From positions 20,020 to 84,019 of the forward strand of contig JANYDS010000015.1 in the NCBI GenBank assembly GCA_025363475.1: 64,000 nucleotides of DNA, written 5' to 3'. A model generated the notes under the pieces. It ran no database searches, was not told the DNA's origin, and saw only the letters and a program-made list of their open reading frames with translations. The position numbers and the translations under genes are program-made. This document shows, in pieces, positions 39,647 to 48,934 of the stretch (positions are counted from its first letter, which is position 1; each line of letters starts with the position of its first letter). Source of the DNA: Terriglobia bacterium. Lineage in GTDB: Bacteria; Acidobacteriota; Terriglobia; Bryobacterales; Bryobacteraceae.

Positions 39647-40090
39647 ATGTTCTTTCGCCGCGCTGTCGTTAAACATCTTTCGTTCGAAGATCATATGGGT
39701 GTGGCACGGGCTGCCGGATTCAGTACCGAAGCTGCCGGAGGCGGAAAAACTCGGATAGCGCGCAATGGAATTGGCTGCACAGCTGAACAGGGCGAAGGGG
39801 ATTTCCCGCGATTTGTGGAACGAGCGGGCGTGATTGTGGGCAAAGAAATCGGCACGCTTACGGATGGCGGTTTTCAGAAGTTTTTTATCACGCCGTCGGG
39901 CAAGCGGCAGCCTGCACTGTCGGATGACTTAAAGGCCATTCAGAATTTCCAGGAAGACCTGCGTGAAGCGCTGGAACTGACTGCGCTTTATAACGAGTCA
40001 CTCGGGACGGTTTCGAACCAGTATCTGTATGACCGCGTAGAAGGCCGTGATCGTGGTGATCACAGCAAACCCTGGCAAACACCGGTCTAA
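39647..40090 (+). CDS. Conserved hypothetical protein
   Basis: 147 aa ORF with coding-like composition, charged C-terminal helix. Confidence 0.5.
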   Translation: MFFRRAVVKHLSFEDHMGVARAAGFSTEAAGGGKTRIARNGIGCTAEQGEGDFPRFVERAGVIVGKEIGTLTDGGFQKFFITPSGKRQPALSDDLKAIQNFQEDLREALELTALYNESLGTVSNQYLYDRVEGRDRGDHSKPWQTPV

Positions 40091-40244
40091 CGAATCAATT
40101 TCTGAGCCGCGCACGTGAGTAAGCGGTGCTCAAATGTCACGGTACGGGAGAATAGCGAACCGTCCCTGTTTTTGCGTTCAGCGGTTGACTCGATCTTAGA
40201 TCTGCCATAGGGCGAAATGATGCATCCATGGGCTCGCGCTAATC

Positions 40245-40841
40245 CTAAGCCGTGACCGCGCCGATCACCGATGCCATCCAATGCGGAGCGTAATGGGCAA
40301 GGTCTTTAAGACCGGTTTTCGCCTCTGAGGGCAGGCTCTGGCGAAGCTGCTGAATGATGCCGGAGGTGAGGTGATCCGGCCCGAATGCGCGAATCGCCTG
40401 GAGCGCGACACCCGCCAAGGTCCCTGCTCCCAAAAGCGCTGTTGGACCAGCATGTTTGAAATGGATGATCTGATTGCCGACCTTGATCTTTCTGGAACTG
40501 CCGTCAATCAGGTAGACGATCTGCGCGGGCACCTGCGAAGAAAGACCGAGGACGTTGGCCGCACGCGCAGGCGTCGGCTGCAGTCGATACCCGGCCTGTG
40601 CTGCGATAGATCTCGCTACGGCATCGGGGTCTGCCGACAGAGCGCCGAGCGTGGGGTGCATCTTCGGAATATCGTAGACACAGCGAGCGATTCGTCTAAT
40701 TTTTCCTGCTTTAGTCAAGCGGCTCAGAGCCTGATCCACGGCGGCGCGTTTACCCAGATCGTCGAACATCCTCGGACTAAATACAGACCCCGTTGGTGCA
40801 ATCTTGATGCGCGCGAAGAGTCTCGAACCAAGATCGGCCAT
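40245..40841 (-). CDS. DUF6088/AbiEi-type antitoxin-like protein
   Basis: N-terminal winged helix (FSPRMFDDLGKRAAVDQALSRLTKAGKIRRIARCVYDIPK) and IVYLIDGSSRKIKVGNQIIHFKHAGP. Confidence 0.75.
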   Translation of the reverse strand: MADLGSRLFARIKIAPTGSVFSPRMFDDLGKRAAVDQALSRLTKAGKIRRIARCVYDIPKMHPTLGALSADPDAVARSIAAQAGYRLQPTPARAANVLGLSSQVPAQIVYLIDGSSRKIKVGNQIIHFKHAGPTALLGAGTLAGVALQAIRAFGPDHLTSGIIQQLRQSLPSEAKTGLKDLAHYAPHWMASVIGAVTA

Positions 40842-41072
40842 GTCAGAAATATACTGAAACTCTGGTCTGTGTCGCTATTGAATTACAAATGAAAGGAAGG
40901 CACTACAGAAGTGAATCGAAAGGCAAACGACAGTTGGCCGGTTTTTACTGGACAGACCCAACTGTTGACTGGTCACGCTTTTTGCCACGCCCGGAGGCGC
41001 TTTGCCGATATTGGCACGCCGGACAGTATCGTAAATTGGAGAAGTGGTTTAGAATGAAGAAACCAGTAGATG

Positions 41073-41123
41073 TCGGGCGTAGCGCAGCCTGGCAGCACAC
41101 CTGCCTTGGGCGCAGGAAGCGGT
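41073..41123 (+). pseudogene. 5' partial copy of tRNA-Pro (D-arm and anticodon arm only)
   Basis: TCGGGCGTAGCGCAGCCTGGCAGCACACCTGCCTTGGGCGCAGGAAGCGG aligns to the 5' two thirds of tRNA-Pro at 41198; no T-arm or 3' acceptor. Confidence 0.7.
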
Positions 41124-41197
41124 TTCTTGAAGTTGTTTTGTTTGTATGGCTGGTTTGCAAATGTAGCCCCGTGCAAACCCGTGCAAATGAAAATTGT

Positions 41198-41274
41198 CGG
41201 GGCGTAGCGTAGCCCGGTATCGCGCCTGCTTTGGGAGCAGGAGGCCGCTGGTTCGAATCCAGCCGCCCCGACCA
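41198..41274 (+). tRNA. tRNA-Pro (anticodon TGG)
   Basis: CGGGGCG/CGCCCCG acceptor stem, CCTGC-TTTGGGA-GCAGG anticodon arm, GGTTCGAATCC T-loop, encoded CCA. Confidence 0.95.
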
Positions 41275-41473
41275 TTTCTTAGTTCGGTCCAAAACTCGGG
41301 AACCGAGCTCTACACACTTAGTAAGGGCAATCCTGCCTTCGACTGATATCTAAAAACACAAATACCTTAACCGTCAATCTGTAACCGCGCCTCCTGCTGG
41401 CGCAGCCTCCACGAGCGGCGGCATGGTTTTGCCCCGTTGATGGACAAGCTCGCTATACGGCGATAAGCAAAAC

Positions 41474-41524
41474 GGCTGTGGAAAAGTTGAAAAACAAAAA
41501 CCGTTTTTCAACTTTTCCACAGCC
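41474..41524. repeat. Perfect 22-bp inverted repeat with 7-nt spacer
   Basis: GGCTGTGGAAAAGTTGAAAAAC-aaaaacc-GTTTTTCAACTTTTCCACAGCC. Confidence 0.95.
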
Positions 41525-41690
41525 ACGGCGACGACGGGTCTAAATTATTAAGGGATACGGAAACCGAGGGCAAGGTCAGACAGCAATCGAACCGATATCA
41601 TCACACTCACTAAGGCGTGAGTCGCTCTTCAAACCGGTAACATGCCTGCAAAATATCCCTGCCCATTCCGCAAGCCCCTTCGGCCATGCG

Positions 41691-42704
41691 TCAGCGATTC
41701 GGATAGTACCCGTCGCGTGTCTGCACGATCAGATTCGGACGCTTCACCGCAACTCCAATTCTTCTGAAGCCCCCGGCCTCCAGCGAATCGGAGCTATAGC
41801 CCAGGCTGTACTGATTCCGCAGTTCCTCTTCAATTCGGGCGTAGATGATATCGATGGGCAGCTTCTTCGATACCTCGAAAAATCCGCCACCAGTTTCCCT
41901 GGAGATTCTTTGCAGCACTTTCCTGCCGTCTTCCCTTGGAATCCACGAAGGCTGACCGCCGCCCCTGCCTCTTCCGCGCCCGCCAAAATCAATCAATGAA
42001 CGCTGGTTACCCTGCTCACCTTTAAACAGAATTGAGTAGACCAGCGTATCTGCTTTCTGCGCCGCCCGGACAGCTTCTTCCAGAGATACTTTGCTGCCGT
42101 TATCCACGCCGTCAGTCAGCAGAATCAGAGCTTTCCGTCCCTGCTGCCGGCTGGTGATCTCGTCACCGGCGAGCAGGATGGAATCGTAGAGCGTAGTGCC
42201 GCCACCGCGCTGGCCCGCGCCCCGCCGACCAAACTGCGGGCGGTTTTCCCTTGCCAGACCAACCTGATTCAGCGCCTTCTCAAGAGTTGACCGGGAGGAT
42301 GTCAGATCCTGCAATAACTCAATTTCAAAATCAAAATGGATCAGGAAAGTCTGGTCTTTGTCTTCCCTGAGAACCTTTTCAAGAAAGCGAAAGCTGGCCG
42401 TTTTTTCCTCCCCCAGCACCTCGCGCTGACTCATACTGGTGTCGATCAGCAGACCCAGCGTGAGCGGCAGATTATTCTCGCGCGAGAAATAGCGGATGGC
42501 CTGCGGACGGTCTTCCTCGGTGAGAGTGAAGTCATCTGTGGTCAAGTCGGCAATGACCTTGCCGGATTTGTCGTGGACAGTGGCGAGGATGCTGACGACT
42601 TTCACGTCAGTGGAAAACGTCGTGTCGCGAGGTGCCTGGGCGCGCAGCAATCCCGCACCCGCCATCGCGATTAAGGTCCTGCGGCTGATGCTGAGGGAGT
42701 CCAT
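41691..42704 (-). CDS. VWFA domain protein (acidobacterial VWFA-related type)
   Basis: LGLLIDTSMSQREVL (MIDAS-like DxSxS), KALILLTDGVDNGSKV. Confidence 0.88.
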   Translation of the reverse strand: MDSLSISRRTLIAMAGAGLLRAQAPRDTTFSTDVKVVSILATVHDKSGKVIADLTTDDFTLTEEDRPQAIRYFSRENNLPLTLGLLIDTSMSQREVLGEEKTASFRFLEKVLREDKDQTFLIHFDFEIELLQDLTSSRSTLEKALNQVGLARENRPQFGRRGAGQRGGGTTLYDSILLAGDEITSRQQGRKALILLTDGVDNGSKVSLEEAVRAAQKADTLVYSILFKGEQGNQRSLIDFGGRGRGRGGGQPSWIPREDGRKVLQRISRETGGGFFEVSKKLPIDIIYARIEEELRNQYSLGYSSDSLEAGGFRRIGVAVKRPNLIVQTRDGYYPNR

Positions 42705-42710
42705 CCTGAT

Positions 42711-43715
42711 TTAACCCACACAGCGCGCTGCGCGTCCGGTACTTTGTTTCCCTTCCGCATCCCAGAGCAGAGTCCGTGTGCCATCGGGACAGATCGCCTT
42801 TGCGTCGGCGCTCTTTGGCGAGATATTGAGGACCGCTCCATCGCTGTAATCAACATCCCCGCTCATACCCGTGTCGATCAAAAAGAGCAGACCGAAGCGT
42901 TGAAACATCTCACCTGGACGGCGTTCCGTGCCATCCGCAAATACGACTGCAGATGGCTTATGTCCCTCTACGATATGGGCAACGCCGAGAGCCCTGGCAT
43001 AAGCTGCCAGCAGCGCAGGCTCATTGCGCACGGGCATTCCTTCCTGAATCCACGGCATGCCACGCGGGCCATCTTTATCCAGTTTGGCTTCAAGCAGAGA
43101 GTTTCCGCCGGTTAGTTGTTCTGACTTGTAGCCGTCCTTGTCGAATCCGGCCTCGATGTCGCGTCGCAACTGCGCGATGGACCGCCCACCGGTGTTACCG
43201 GCGTGTGAGAAAAACCAGTCATTGATCCGCGCCCCGAATGCCAGGGAGCAGAGGAATGTTCCGATCTCACCCTTACACGCAGCGGCCTCGGCAGGTTTGA
43301 TGCCGGCCGCGCGCAGCTGATCTGCGAATTCTTTGCCTTTGGGTGCATCAGGATCGGCAAGAAATTCTGCTTCATGATTTCCCGCCAGGATGATGACGCG
43401 CCCCCCGGCCTTGCCCGCCTGATCGCGCAGTGTCATCAGCAGGTGCACAACATCAAGAGCGCGCGAACCTTTATCAATCATGTCGCCCGTCGTGATCAGG
43501 ACGGTTTGACGCCCACTCCAGTTGTTCTGGCGGTCGATAATACCCGCTCCGCGCATGGCCGCAGCAAGGCGCACAGAATCACTGTGGGCGTCGCCGATGG
43601 CGAAGATCTGTTCAGGAGTATCGAGTTCGATGATCGCCGGATCTTTGCTCCAGTCCCGTGCCGCAGCAATGAGCTGCGACAGCGAGAGAAAGATAAGGAC
43701 GGCGGCGATCCGCAT
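42711..43715 (-). CDS. Exported metallophosphoesterase
   Basis: IFAIGDAHSDSVRLA, LITTGDMIDKGSRALDV, IILAGNHEAEFL. Confidence 0.85.
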   Translation of the reverse strand: MRIAAVLIFLSLSQLIAAARDWSKDPAIIELDTPEQIFAIGDAHSDSVRLAAAMRGAGIIDRQNNWSGRQTVLITTGDMIDKGSRALDVVHLLMTLRDQAGKAGGRVIILAGNHEAEFLADPDAPKGKEFADQLRAAGIKPAEAAACKGEIGTFLCSLAFGARINDWFFSHAGNTGGRSIAQLRRDIEAGFDKDGYKSEQLTGGNSLLEAKLDKDGPRGMPWIQEGMPVRNEPALLAAYARALGVAHIVEGHKPSAVVFADGTERRPGEMFQRFGLLFLIDTGMSGDVDYSDGAVLNISPKSADAKAICPDGTRTLLWDAEGKQSTGRAARCVG

Positions 43716-43718
43716 GGC

Positions 43719-45161
43719 TTAATATGCCTTGGCGATGACAACGCGGTGTGAAACATCTTCACCGGTAAGAATGCATTTGCCAGGCCCGTCGAATTCATCC
43801 ACCAGCGGGATGTTACGAATGCTGGCCTTGAAGCCCTTGATGCGCGCATCGTTGGCAGGGTCATCTTTGAGATGCGCCATCACGAACTTGCCACCGCCTT
43901 TTTCCGCAGTCACATCGTTCAGAATTTCCTGCACTTCGCCGATGGAATTCGCCAGCACCGTATTGGCCTTGAGCCGGTTCTTAGCTTTGTTGAAAAGATC
44001 CGTCTGCATGGCTTCCAGCGTGGCGGCGAGCCGATTCGCTGCTTCAGGCTGCGGGATCACTTCCTTGGTGCCTGTATCGCGCCGCTTGAGCACAATATTG
44101 CCGCTGGCCACGTCCCGGGGGCCTAGTTCAAACACCACCGGCACGCCCAGACGTTCCCAGTGGAAGAACTTCGCGCCGGGGCTCTGGCCTTCGCGCGTAT
44201 CCACAAATGCGCCCAGTTCCGCAGCCAGTTTCATGGCAGTTTCCATCACGGGCCCGCGCTCTTCTTCTTTGCGGAAGATAGGCACGATCACGGCTTTGCG
44301 CGGGGCCACTTTCGGCGGAAGAACCAGACCCTTGTCATCGGAATGCGTCATGATCAGGCCGCCGATCAGGCGTGTACTGACGCCCCAGCTGGTCTGCCAC
44401 ACGTGCTCAAGCTTGCCTTCCTTGCTCTGGAACGTGACATCGAAGGCCTTGCCGAAATTCTGGCCCAGGTCATGGCTGGTGCCGGCCTGCAGCGCAAGGC
44501 CGTTCTGCATCATCGCTTCAATGGAATATGACCGGTTCGCACCGGCAAATTTTTCGGCGCGGGTCTTAACGCCTTTAATCACGGGCATCGCCATGATGTT
44601 TTCCGCCACGTCGGCGTAAACATCAAGCATGCGCAGTACCTCTTCCAGCGCTTCCGGATGATTGGAATGCGCTGTATGGCCTTCCTGCCAGAGGAATTCG
44701 GTGGTGCGCAGAAACATGCGCGTCCGCAGTTCCCAGCGGATCACATTGGCCCACTGGTTATAGAGCAGCGGCAGGTCCCGGTAGCTCTGAATCCACTTGG
44801 AGAAAAAGTGGCCGATGATGGTTTCGGAAGTGGGCCGGATTACATACGGCTCTTCCAGCTCTTTACCGCCCGCAATGGTCACTACTGCAAGTTCCGGGGC
44901 GAAGCCTTCCACATGTTCAGCTTCTTTTTTCAGGAAGCTTTCGGGAATCAGCAGAGGGAAGTAGAGATTCTGATGGCCTGTGGCCTTGAACCGCGTATCA
45001 AGCTCACGCTGCAGCACTTCCCAGACCGCATAGCCATTGGGTTTGATGACCATGCAGCCCTTCACGATCTCGGCCGGTTCGGCCATGTCACCCTGTAATA
45101 CGACGTCCTGATACCACGTCGCGAAGTCTTTTTCGCGCGCTGTGATGGGAGATTCAGCCAT
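43719..45161 (-). CDS. proS: Prolyl-tRNA synthetase
   Basis: [59 protein letters not shown]. Confidence 0.95.
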   Translation of the reverse strand: MAESPITAREKDFATWYQDVVLQGDMAEPAEIVKGCMVIKPNGYAVWEVLQRELDTRFKATGHQNLYFPLLIPESFLKKEAEHVEGFAPELAVVTIAGGKELEEPYVIRPTSETIIGHFFSKWIQSYRDLPLLYNQWANVIRWELRTRMFLRTTEFLWQEGHTAHSNHPEALEEVLRMLDVYADVAENIMAMPVIKGVKTRAEKFAGANRSYSIEAMMQNGLALQAGTSHDLGQNFGKAFDVTFQSKEGKLEHVWQTSWGVSTRLIGGLIMTHSDDKGLVLPPKVAPRKAVIVPIFRKEEERGPVMETAMKLAAELGAFVDTREGQSPGAKFFHWERLGVPVVFELGPRDVASGNIVLKRRDTGTKEVIPQPEAANRLAATLEAMQTDLFNKAKNRLKANTVLANSIGEVQEILNDVTAEKGGGKFVMAHLKDDPANDARIKGFKASIRNIPLVDEFDGPGKCILTGEDVSHRVVIAKAY

Positions 45162-45168
45162 TTCTGTA

Positions 45169-46896
45169 ATGATATCGTCCACCGTCATCCCGACCCTCAT
45201 CATCGACAATTACGACTCCTTCACCTGGAACCTTGCCCAGGCTGTGGCCGTGATCACAGGGCGCGAACCTGTGGTGGTGCGGAATGATGAAATTTCCTGG
45301 GAGGAGTTAGCGCGGCTGAACCCGGCGCGGATCATTATTTCGCCCGGGCCCGGGTCGCCTGACAACATCCGCGATTTCGGTATTTGCCGTCGCGTGATTG
45401 AGGAAATGCAATGTCCGATTCTGGGCGTGTGTCTGGGACATCAGGGGATTTGTCTGGCGTTTGGCGGCAAGGTGGTCCGGGCGCAAGAGGTGATGCACGG
45501 GCGTTTGAGCCTGGTGTTTCATCAGGGCGATGCGCTGTTTGCGGGCGTTCCCAGTAGCTTCGAAGCGGTGCGGTATCACTCCTTGATTGCGGAATCATTG
45601 CCGGCTTGTCTGGAACGCATCGCATGGTCTGCTGATGGCGAAGTGATGGGGGTCCGGCACCGGACGAAGCCGATTTGGGGAGTGCAGTTTCATCCCGAAT
45701 CCATCTGTACGGAATACGGCGAAGCGATCCTGCGGAACTTCATTGATCTGAGCAGGGAACTGCATTCCGGCCCGGATGCCGGAGCAATGTTTCGTGAACA
45801 GTTTGCGGGCGAGGCTCACGCATTCTGGCTGGACGGGGGCGCTAACGCGTGCAGTTACGTGGGCTCCGGTTCGCGTGTGATCGAAGGCCCTGACGCGCTG
45901 GATCGACTCGCCGCAGACCTGGCACAAAACCGCAGGGAGCCGGATCCCGCTTTGCCCTGGCCGTTTCAGGGCGGCTGGGTGGGCTACATAACCTATGAAG
46001 GCGCAGCCCGCTTCATTTTGGTGGATCGTTTCGTTGCAATCGAGAGTCAAACCGCAGCGCTTTGCCAGTCACCGGGCCCGTCAACAGATCAGTTGCAGTT
46101 CGATATCCCGAAAGACGTCTACCTCAAAAAAATAGCCGACTGTCTGGAAGCGATTCGAGCCGGTGAAAGCTACGAAATCTGCCTGACGAACCAGTTGCGC
46201 GGCACCTGTTCATGGGCTGCGCTTGACTACTTTGAAGCTCTGCGCGCAGCGAACCCAGCCCCCTTCAGCGCTTACATTCAACACCCAGATCTTCAGGTCG
46301 CGTGCTCTTCGCCGGAGTTATTTCTTAATGTCACCGCCAGCGGACGCGTGACATCGAAACCAATCAAAGGCACACTCGCCCGTTCAGCAGATCCGCTACA
46401 GCTTTCTCATGATGAAAAAACGCGCGCCGAAAATCTGATGATTGTCGATCTGGTGCGCAATGATCTCGGTCGTGTCTGCCAGGCGGGCAGTGTCCGCGTG
46501 CCGGTTCTTATGGGCATTGAAACTTACGCGACCGTACATCAAATGGTGAGCACAATTGAAGGAGACTTGAAGCCTGGGCTGACCGCTCTCGACTGCATTC
46601 GCGCCGCCTTTCCGCCGGGTTCAATGACCGGTGCGCCGAAACTCCGTACCATGGAGATCATTGAACGCCTTGAGGCGCAGCCGCGTGGCATTTACTCAGG
46701 GTGTATCGGTTTTCTGAGCTACACCGGTGCGGCCACATTCAATGTGGTGATCCGCAGTGCTGTGTTTACTGATGGCAATGTTTCCATCGGCACGGGGGGC
46801 GCCATAGTCTCCCAGTCTGATCCGGAAAAAGAATGGGACGAACTGGTACTTAAGGCTGAGGTTCTGGTGCGGGCATTGCGCGCGTCAATCGGCTAA
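45169..46896 (+). CDS. pabB: Fused glutamine amidotransferase (PabA) and aminodeoxychorismate synthase component I (PabB)
   Basis: [32 protein letters not shown]-terminal [10 protein letters not shown] and [25 protein letters not shown] favours ADC synthase over anthranilate synthase. Confidence 0.88.
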   Translation: MISSTVIPTLIIDNYDSFTWNLAQAVAVITGREPVVVRNDEISWEELARLNPARIIISPGPGSPDNIRDFGICRRVIEEMQCPILGVCLGHQGICLAFGGKVVRAQEVMHGRLSLVFHQGDALFAGVPSSFEAVRYHSLIAESLPACLERIAWSADGEVMGVRHRTKPIWGVQFHPESICTEYGEAILRNFIDLSRELHSGPDAGAMFREQFAGEAHAFWLDGGANACSYVGSGSRVIEGPDALDRLAADLAQNRREPDPALPWPFQGGWVGYITYEGAARFILVDRFVAIESQTAALCQSPGPSTDQLQFDIPKDVYLKKIADCLEAIRAGESYEICLTNQLRGTCSWAALDYFEALRAANPAPFSAYIQHPDLQVACSSPELFLNVTASGRVTSKPIKGTLARSADPLQLSHDEKTRAENLMIVDLVRNDLGRVCQAGSVRVPVLMGIETYATVHQMVSTIEGDLKPGLTALDCIRAAFPPGSMTGAPKLRTMEIIERLEAQPRGIYSGCIGFLSYTGAATFNVVIRSAVFTDGNVSIGTGGAIVSQSDPEKEWDELVLKAEVLVRALRASIG

Positions 46897-47395
46897 CGAT
46901 TTCGTCAATCACCGAGTCAGCTTTTGCTTCTATCTCCGCGCGAGTCTGATCCTGTACCGGATGCCGGACATAGACCGCGTCGAAGTCAGCCCTGCCCAGC
47001 GCTGCGGCCTGAGCCCGCGCGGCACTCATAAATTCGTGCGTCGCAACCGGCACCGCAGGGATACCGAAGCTTTCCATTTTGATTGAGTCGTGCAAACTGC
47101 ACGTTGTACAGCTCCCTCAATCAGCAAGGGCTTCGATAAAAGCGTCCACACCTCGCAAACTGTCCAGCACATTCTGGGACGCGGGCTTGGTGTAAGTTCC
47201 TTTTTGTGTGCGGATGATTTCGCCCACGCGAAAGCGGGTAGTGAGTAAGTGTTCAAGCCGGTCAAGGAAAGCGCTGCCGCCAGGCTTCGTGATATCCAGC
47301 AATGCGATTATTTTCCCGGCGACTGTGTCCAGGCGAGCAGCCGGCATTCCGGGCAGGACACAAGCGTCGTTCATGGGACTGACTAATGTTGTCAT
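46850..47395 (-). CDS. UGSC-family selenoprotein: in-frame UGA (47117-47119) predicted to encode Sec93; 181 aa
   Basis: ORFs 47117..47395 and 46850..47095 share one frame; read-through gives ...VLDSLRGVDAFIEALAD-U-GSCTTCSLHDSIKMESFGIPAVPVATHEFMSAARAQAAALG...; UGSC motif plus SECIS-like hairpin. Confidence 0.88.
47081..47122 (-). promoter_or_regulatory. Bacterial SECIS-like hairpin overlapping and following the UGA
   Basis: mRNA GAUUGAG-GGAGCUGUACAA-CGUGCA-GUU-UGCACG-A-CUCAAUC: 7-bp lower and 6-bp upper stems, apical loop starting with G, 19 nt between UGA and loop. Confidence 0.8.
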
Positions 47396-47398
47396 AAG

Positions 47399-48886
47399 TT
47401 ATACCGGATACGTCACCATTTGACTGCCGCGCGGGCCGGAAGCCCAACCCTGAAGCATAGCTGAGAATTTGCCCGCCGTACCGCCCGCCACAATAATCTT
47501 AATAGATTCGGGGGACAAAAATTTCTGATAGCAAGGTTCGTCGTCAATCATGATCTCTGTGTAAGTATGACGCGCAGCAGAGCCTTCGCCCGGGTCGTCG
47601 TCGTTGTAACATCGCAGCGGCACGCCTGTATGATCGAATAAAAACTGCCGCACATCCTGCTTGCTCCAGCCATCACGTGCAATGGTCTTTACGTGTTCCG
47701 GGGCCAGAATCAGAAACGCTTCAAACGCACGACAACTGCGGTGAGACCAGTTAGTCGCCAGTGAGTAAGTCATTGTTTTCAGAACACCGCGGGCAGTGCG
47801 GGCGGCCTGCTCTGAAATCCCGTGTGGCGCCCCTGCGGCGAACAGGCTCAACGTGCTTTCGTCTGGACGGAAACCGAGTTCAACGTGAAGGGGCTCCCAC
47901 GGGCTCTCCTCTTCGTTTTCTGCAATACAGTAAGAAAATTTACCAGCGTTGCCCATGGTGGACATGTCAATGGCATCAGGCCGGGCACCGCCAAGGTTGA
48001 GCAGAATCAATTGCAATGCACGACCCACAGAACTGTTCGTACGCGCAACATTGCTGAACAGATTCTGGCGCGAATGAAAGCCCAGTTCCGCGCGCACCGG
48101 CCCATTCATCACGATTAACGGGGCTACAGATTGCGTCGTCGCCTGCACGCCGTGAGCGTTAAAGCGCTCATCGCACAACGCTCGAACCAGCGGGATCAGG
48201 ACCCGCATCATCGGCGGCAGACATCCTGCCATAACCGCATTGGCAGCGATTTTCTCGACCGTGGCTTCGCCGTAACACGGCGGAATGCATCCAATCACTT
48301 CCAGTGGATCGTTGGTCACCGCAGCCAGCATACGAGCAATTCGCGCCGGAGTTGGCGGGACCACGGGAAGAGCATCGCCAAAGGCACGGTAGCAATATTC
48401 GATCAGGTCATCACTATCCGCCACGTCCATCCGCAGCGCCAGGGTTCCCCGCACTGATCCGGTGTTGAGAGCCGGTGCCGTTTCACCGTCCGCCTGTGTT
48501 TCCAGATGACGGGAAGAACAGCCAGGTTTTGACGCAGGCATTCCATCAAACGGCGTTGCCACAGGAGTACTGCCGCACAATGCTGCAAGTTCGTTGATCA
48601 CCTGCTTATCGAAGCCGGGTTCCACCCGCACAACGTCGCCCGAATCGTCCAGCAGGACCAGGCTGGGGACTGTCACTAAATCCAGTGCCCTTGACCGCGA
48701 CCAGTCCGCGTCACGCTCTACCGGGAAAGCCACGCCCGTCTGTTCCACAAACATCCGTGTGTCCGCTTCGCCATCCTGCGAAACGCCAGTCATCTGCACG
48801 CCGTTACCCGCGAGCGCGTTGGCATAGGGGATGATCACGCGGCAGGTGGGGCAGTCGGTCTGAAAGAAAAAAAGCAATCGCGGCAT
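47399..48886 (-). CDS. Thioredoxin-fold N-terminus (CPTC) fused to large uncharacterised domain; upstream partner of the UGSC gene
   Basis: MPRLLFFFQTDCPTCRVIIPYANAL thioredoxin-like; C-terminal Cys-containing region IGCIPPCYGEATVEKIAANAVMAGC; ends 3 nt before the selenoprotein ATG. Confidence 0.7.
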   Translation of the reverse strand: MPRLLFFFQTDCPTCRVIIPYANALAGNGVQMTGVSQDGEADTRMFVEQTGVAFPVERDADWSRSRALDLVTVPSLVLLDDSGDVVRVEPGFDKQVINELAALCGSTPVATPFDGMPASKPGCSSRHLETQADGETAPALNTGSVRGTLALRMDVADSDDLIEYCYRAFGDALPVVPPTPARIARMLAAVTNDPLEVIGCIPPCYGEATVEKIAANAVMAGCLPPMMRVLIPLVRALCDERFNAHGVQATTQSVAPLIVMNGPVRAELGFHSRQNLFSNVARTNSSVGRALQLILLNLGGARPDAIDMSTMGNAGKFSYCIAENEEESPWEPLHVELGFRPDESTLSLFAAGAPHGISEQAARTARGVLKTMTYSLATNWSHRSCRAFEAFLILAPEHVKTIARDGWSKQDVRQFLFDHTGVPLRCYNDDDPGEGSAARHTYTEIMIDDEPCYQKFLSPESIKIIVAGGTAGKFSAMLQGWASGPRGSQMVTYPV

Positions 48887-48934
48887 GACGTGTGCCTTTC
48901 TATCCTATATAATCATCGCGACCTCAGGAGATCC

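Noticed and set aside
40945-41292. Minus-strand ORFs across tRNA-Pro (GRLDSNQRPPAPKAGAIPGYAT...)
   Set aside because: Known type of spurious ORF produced by antisense translation of a tRNA gene
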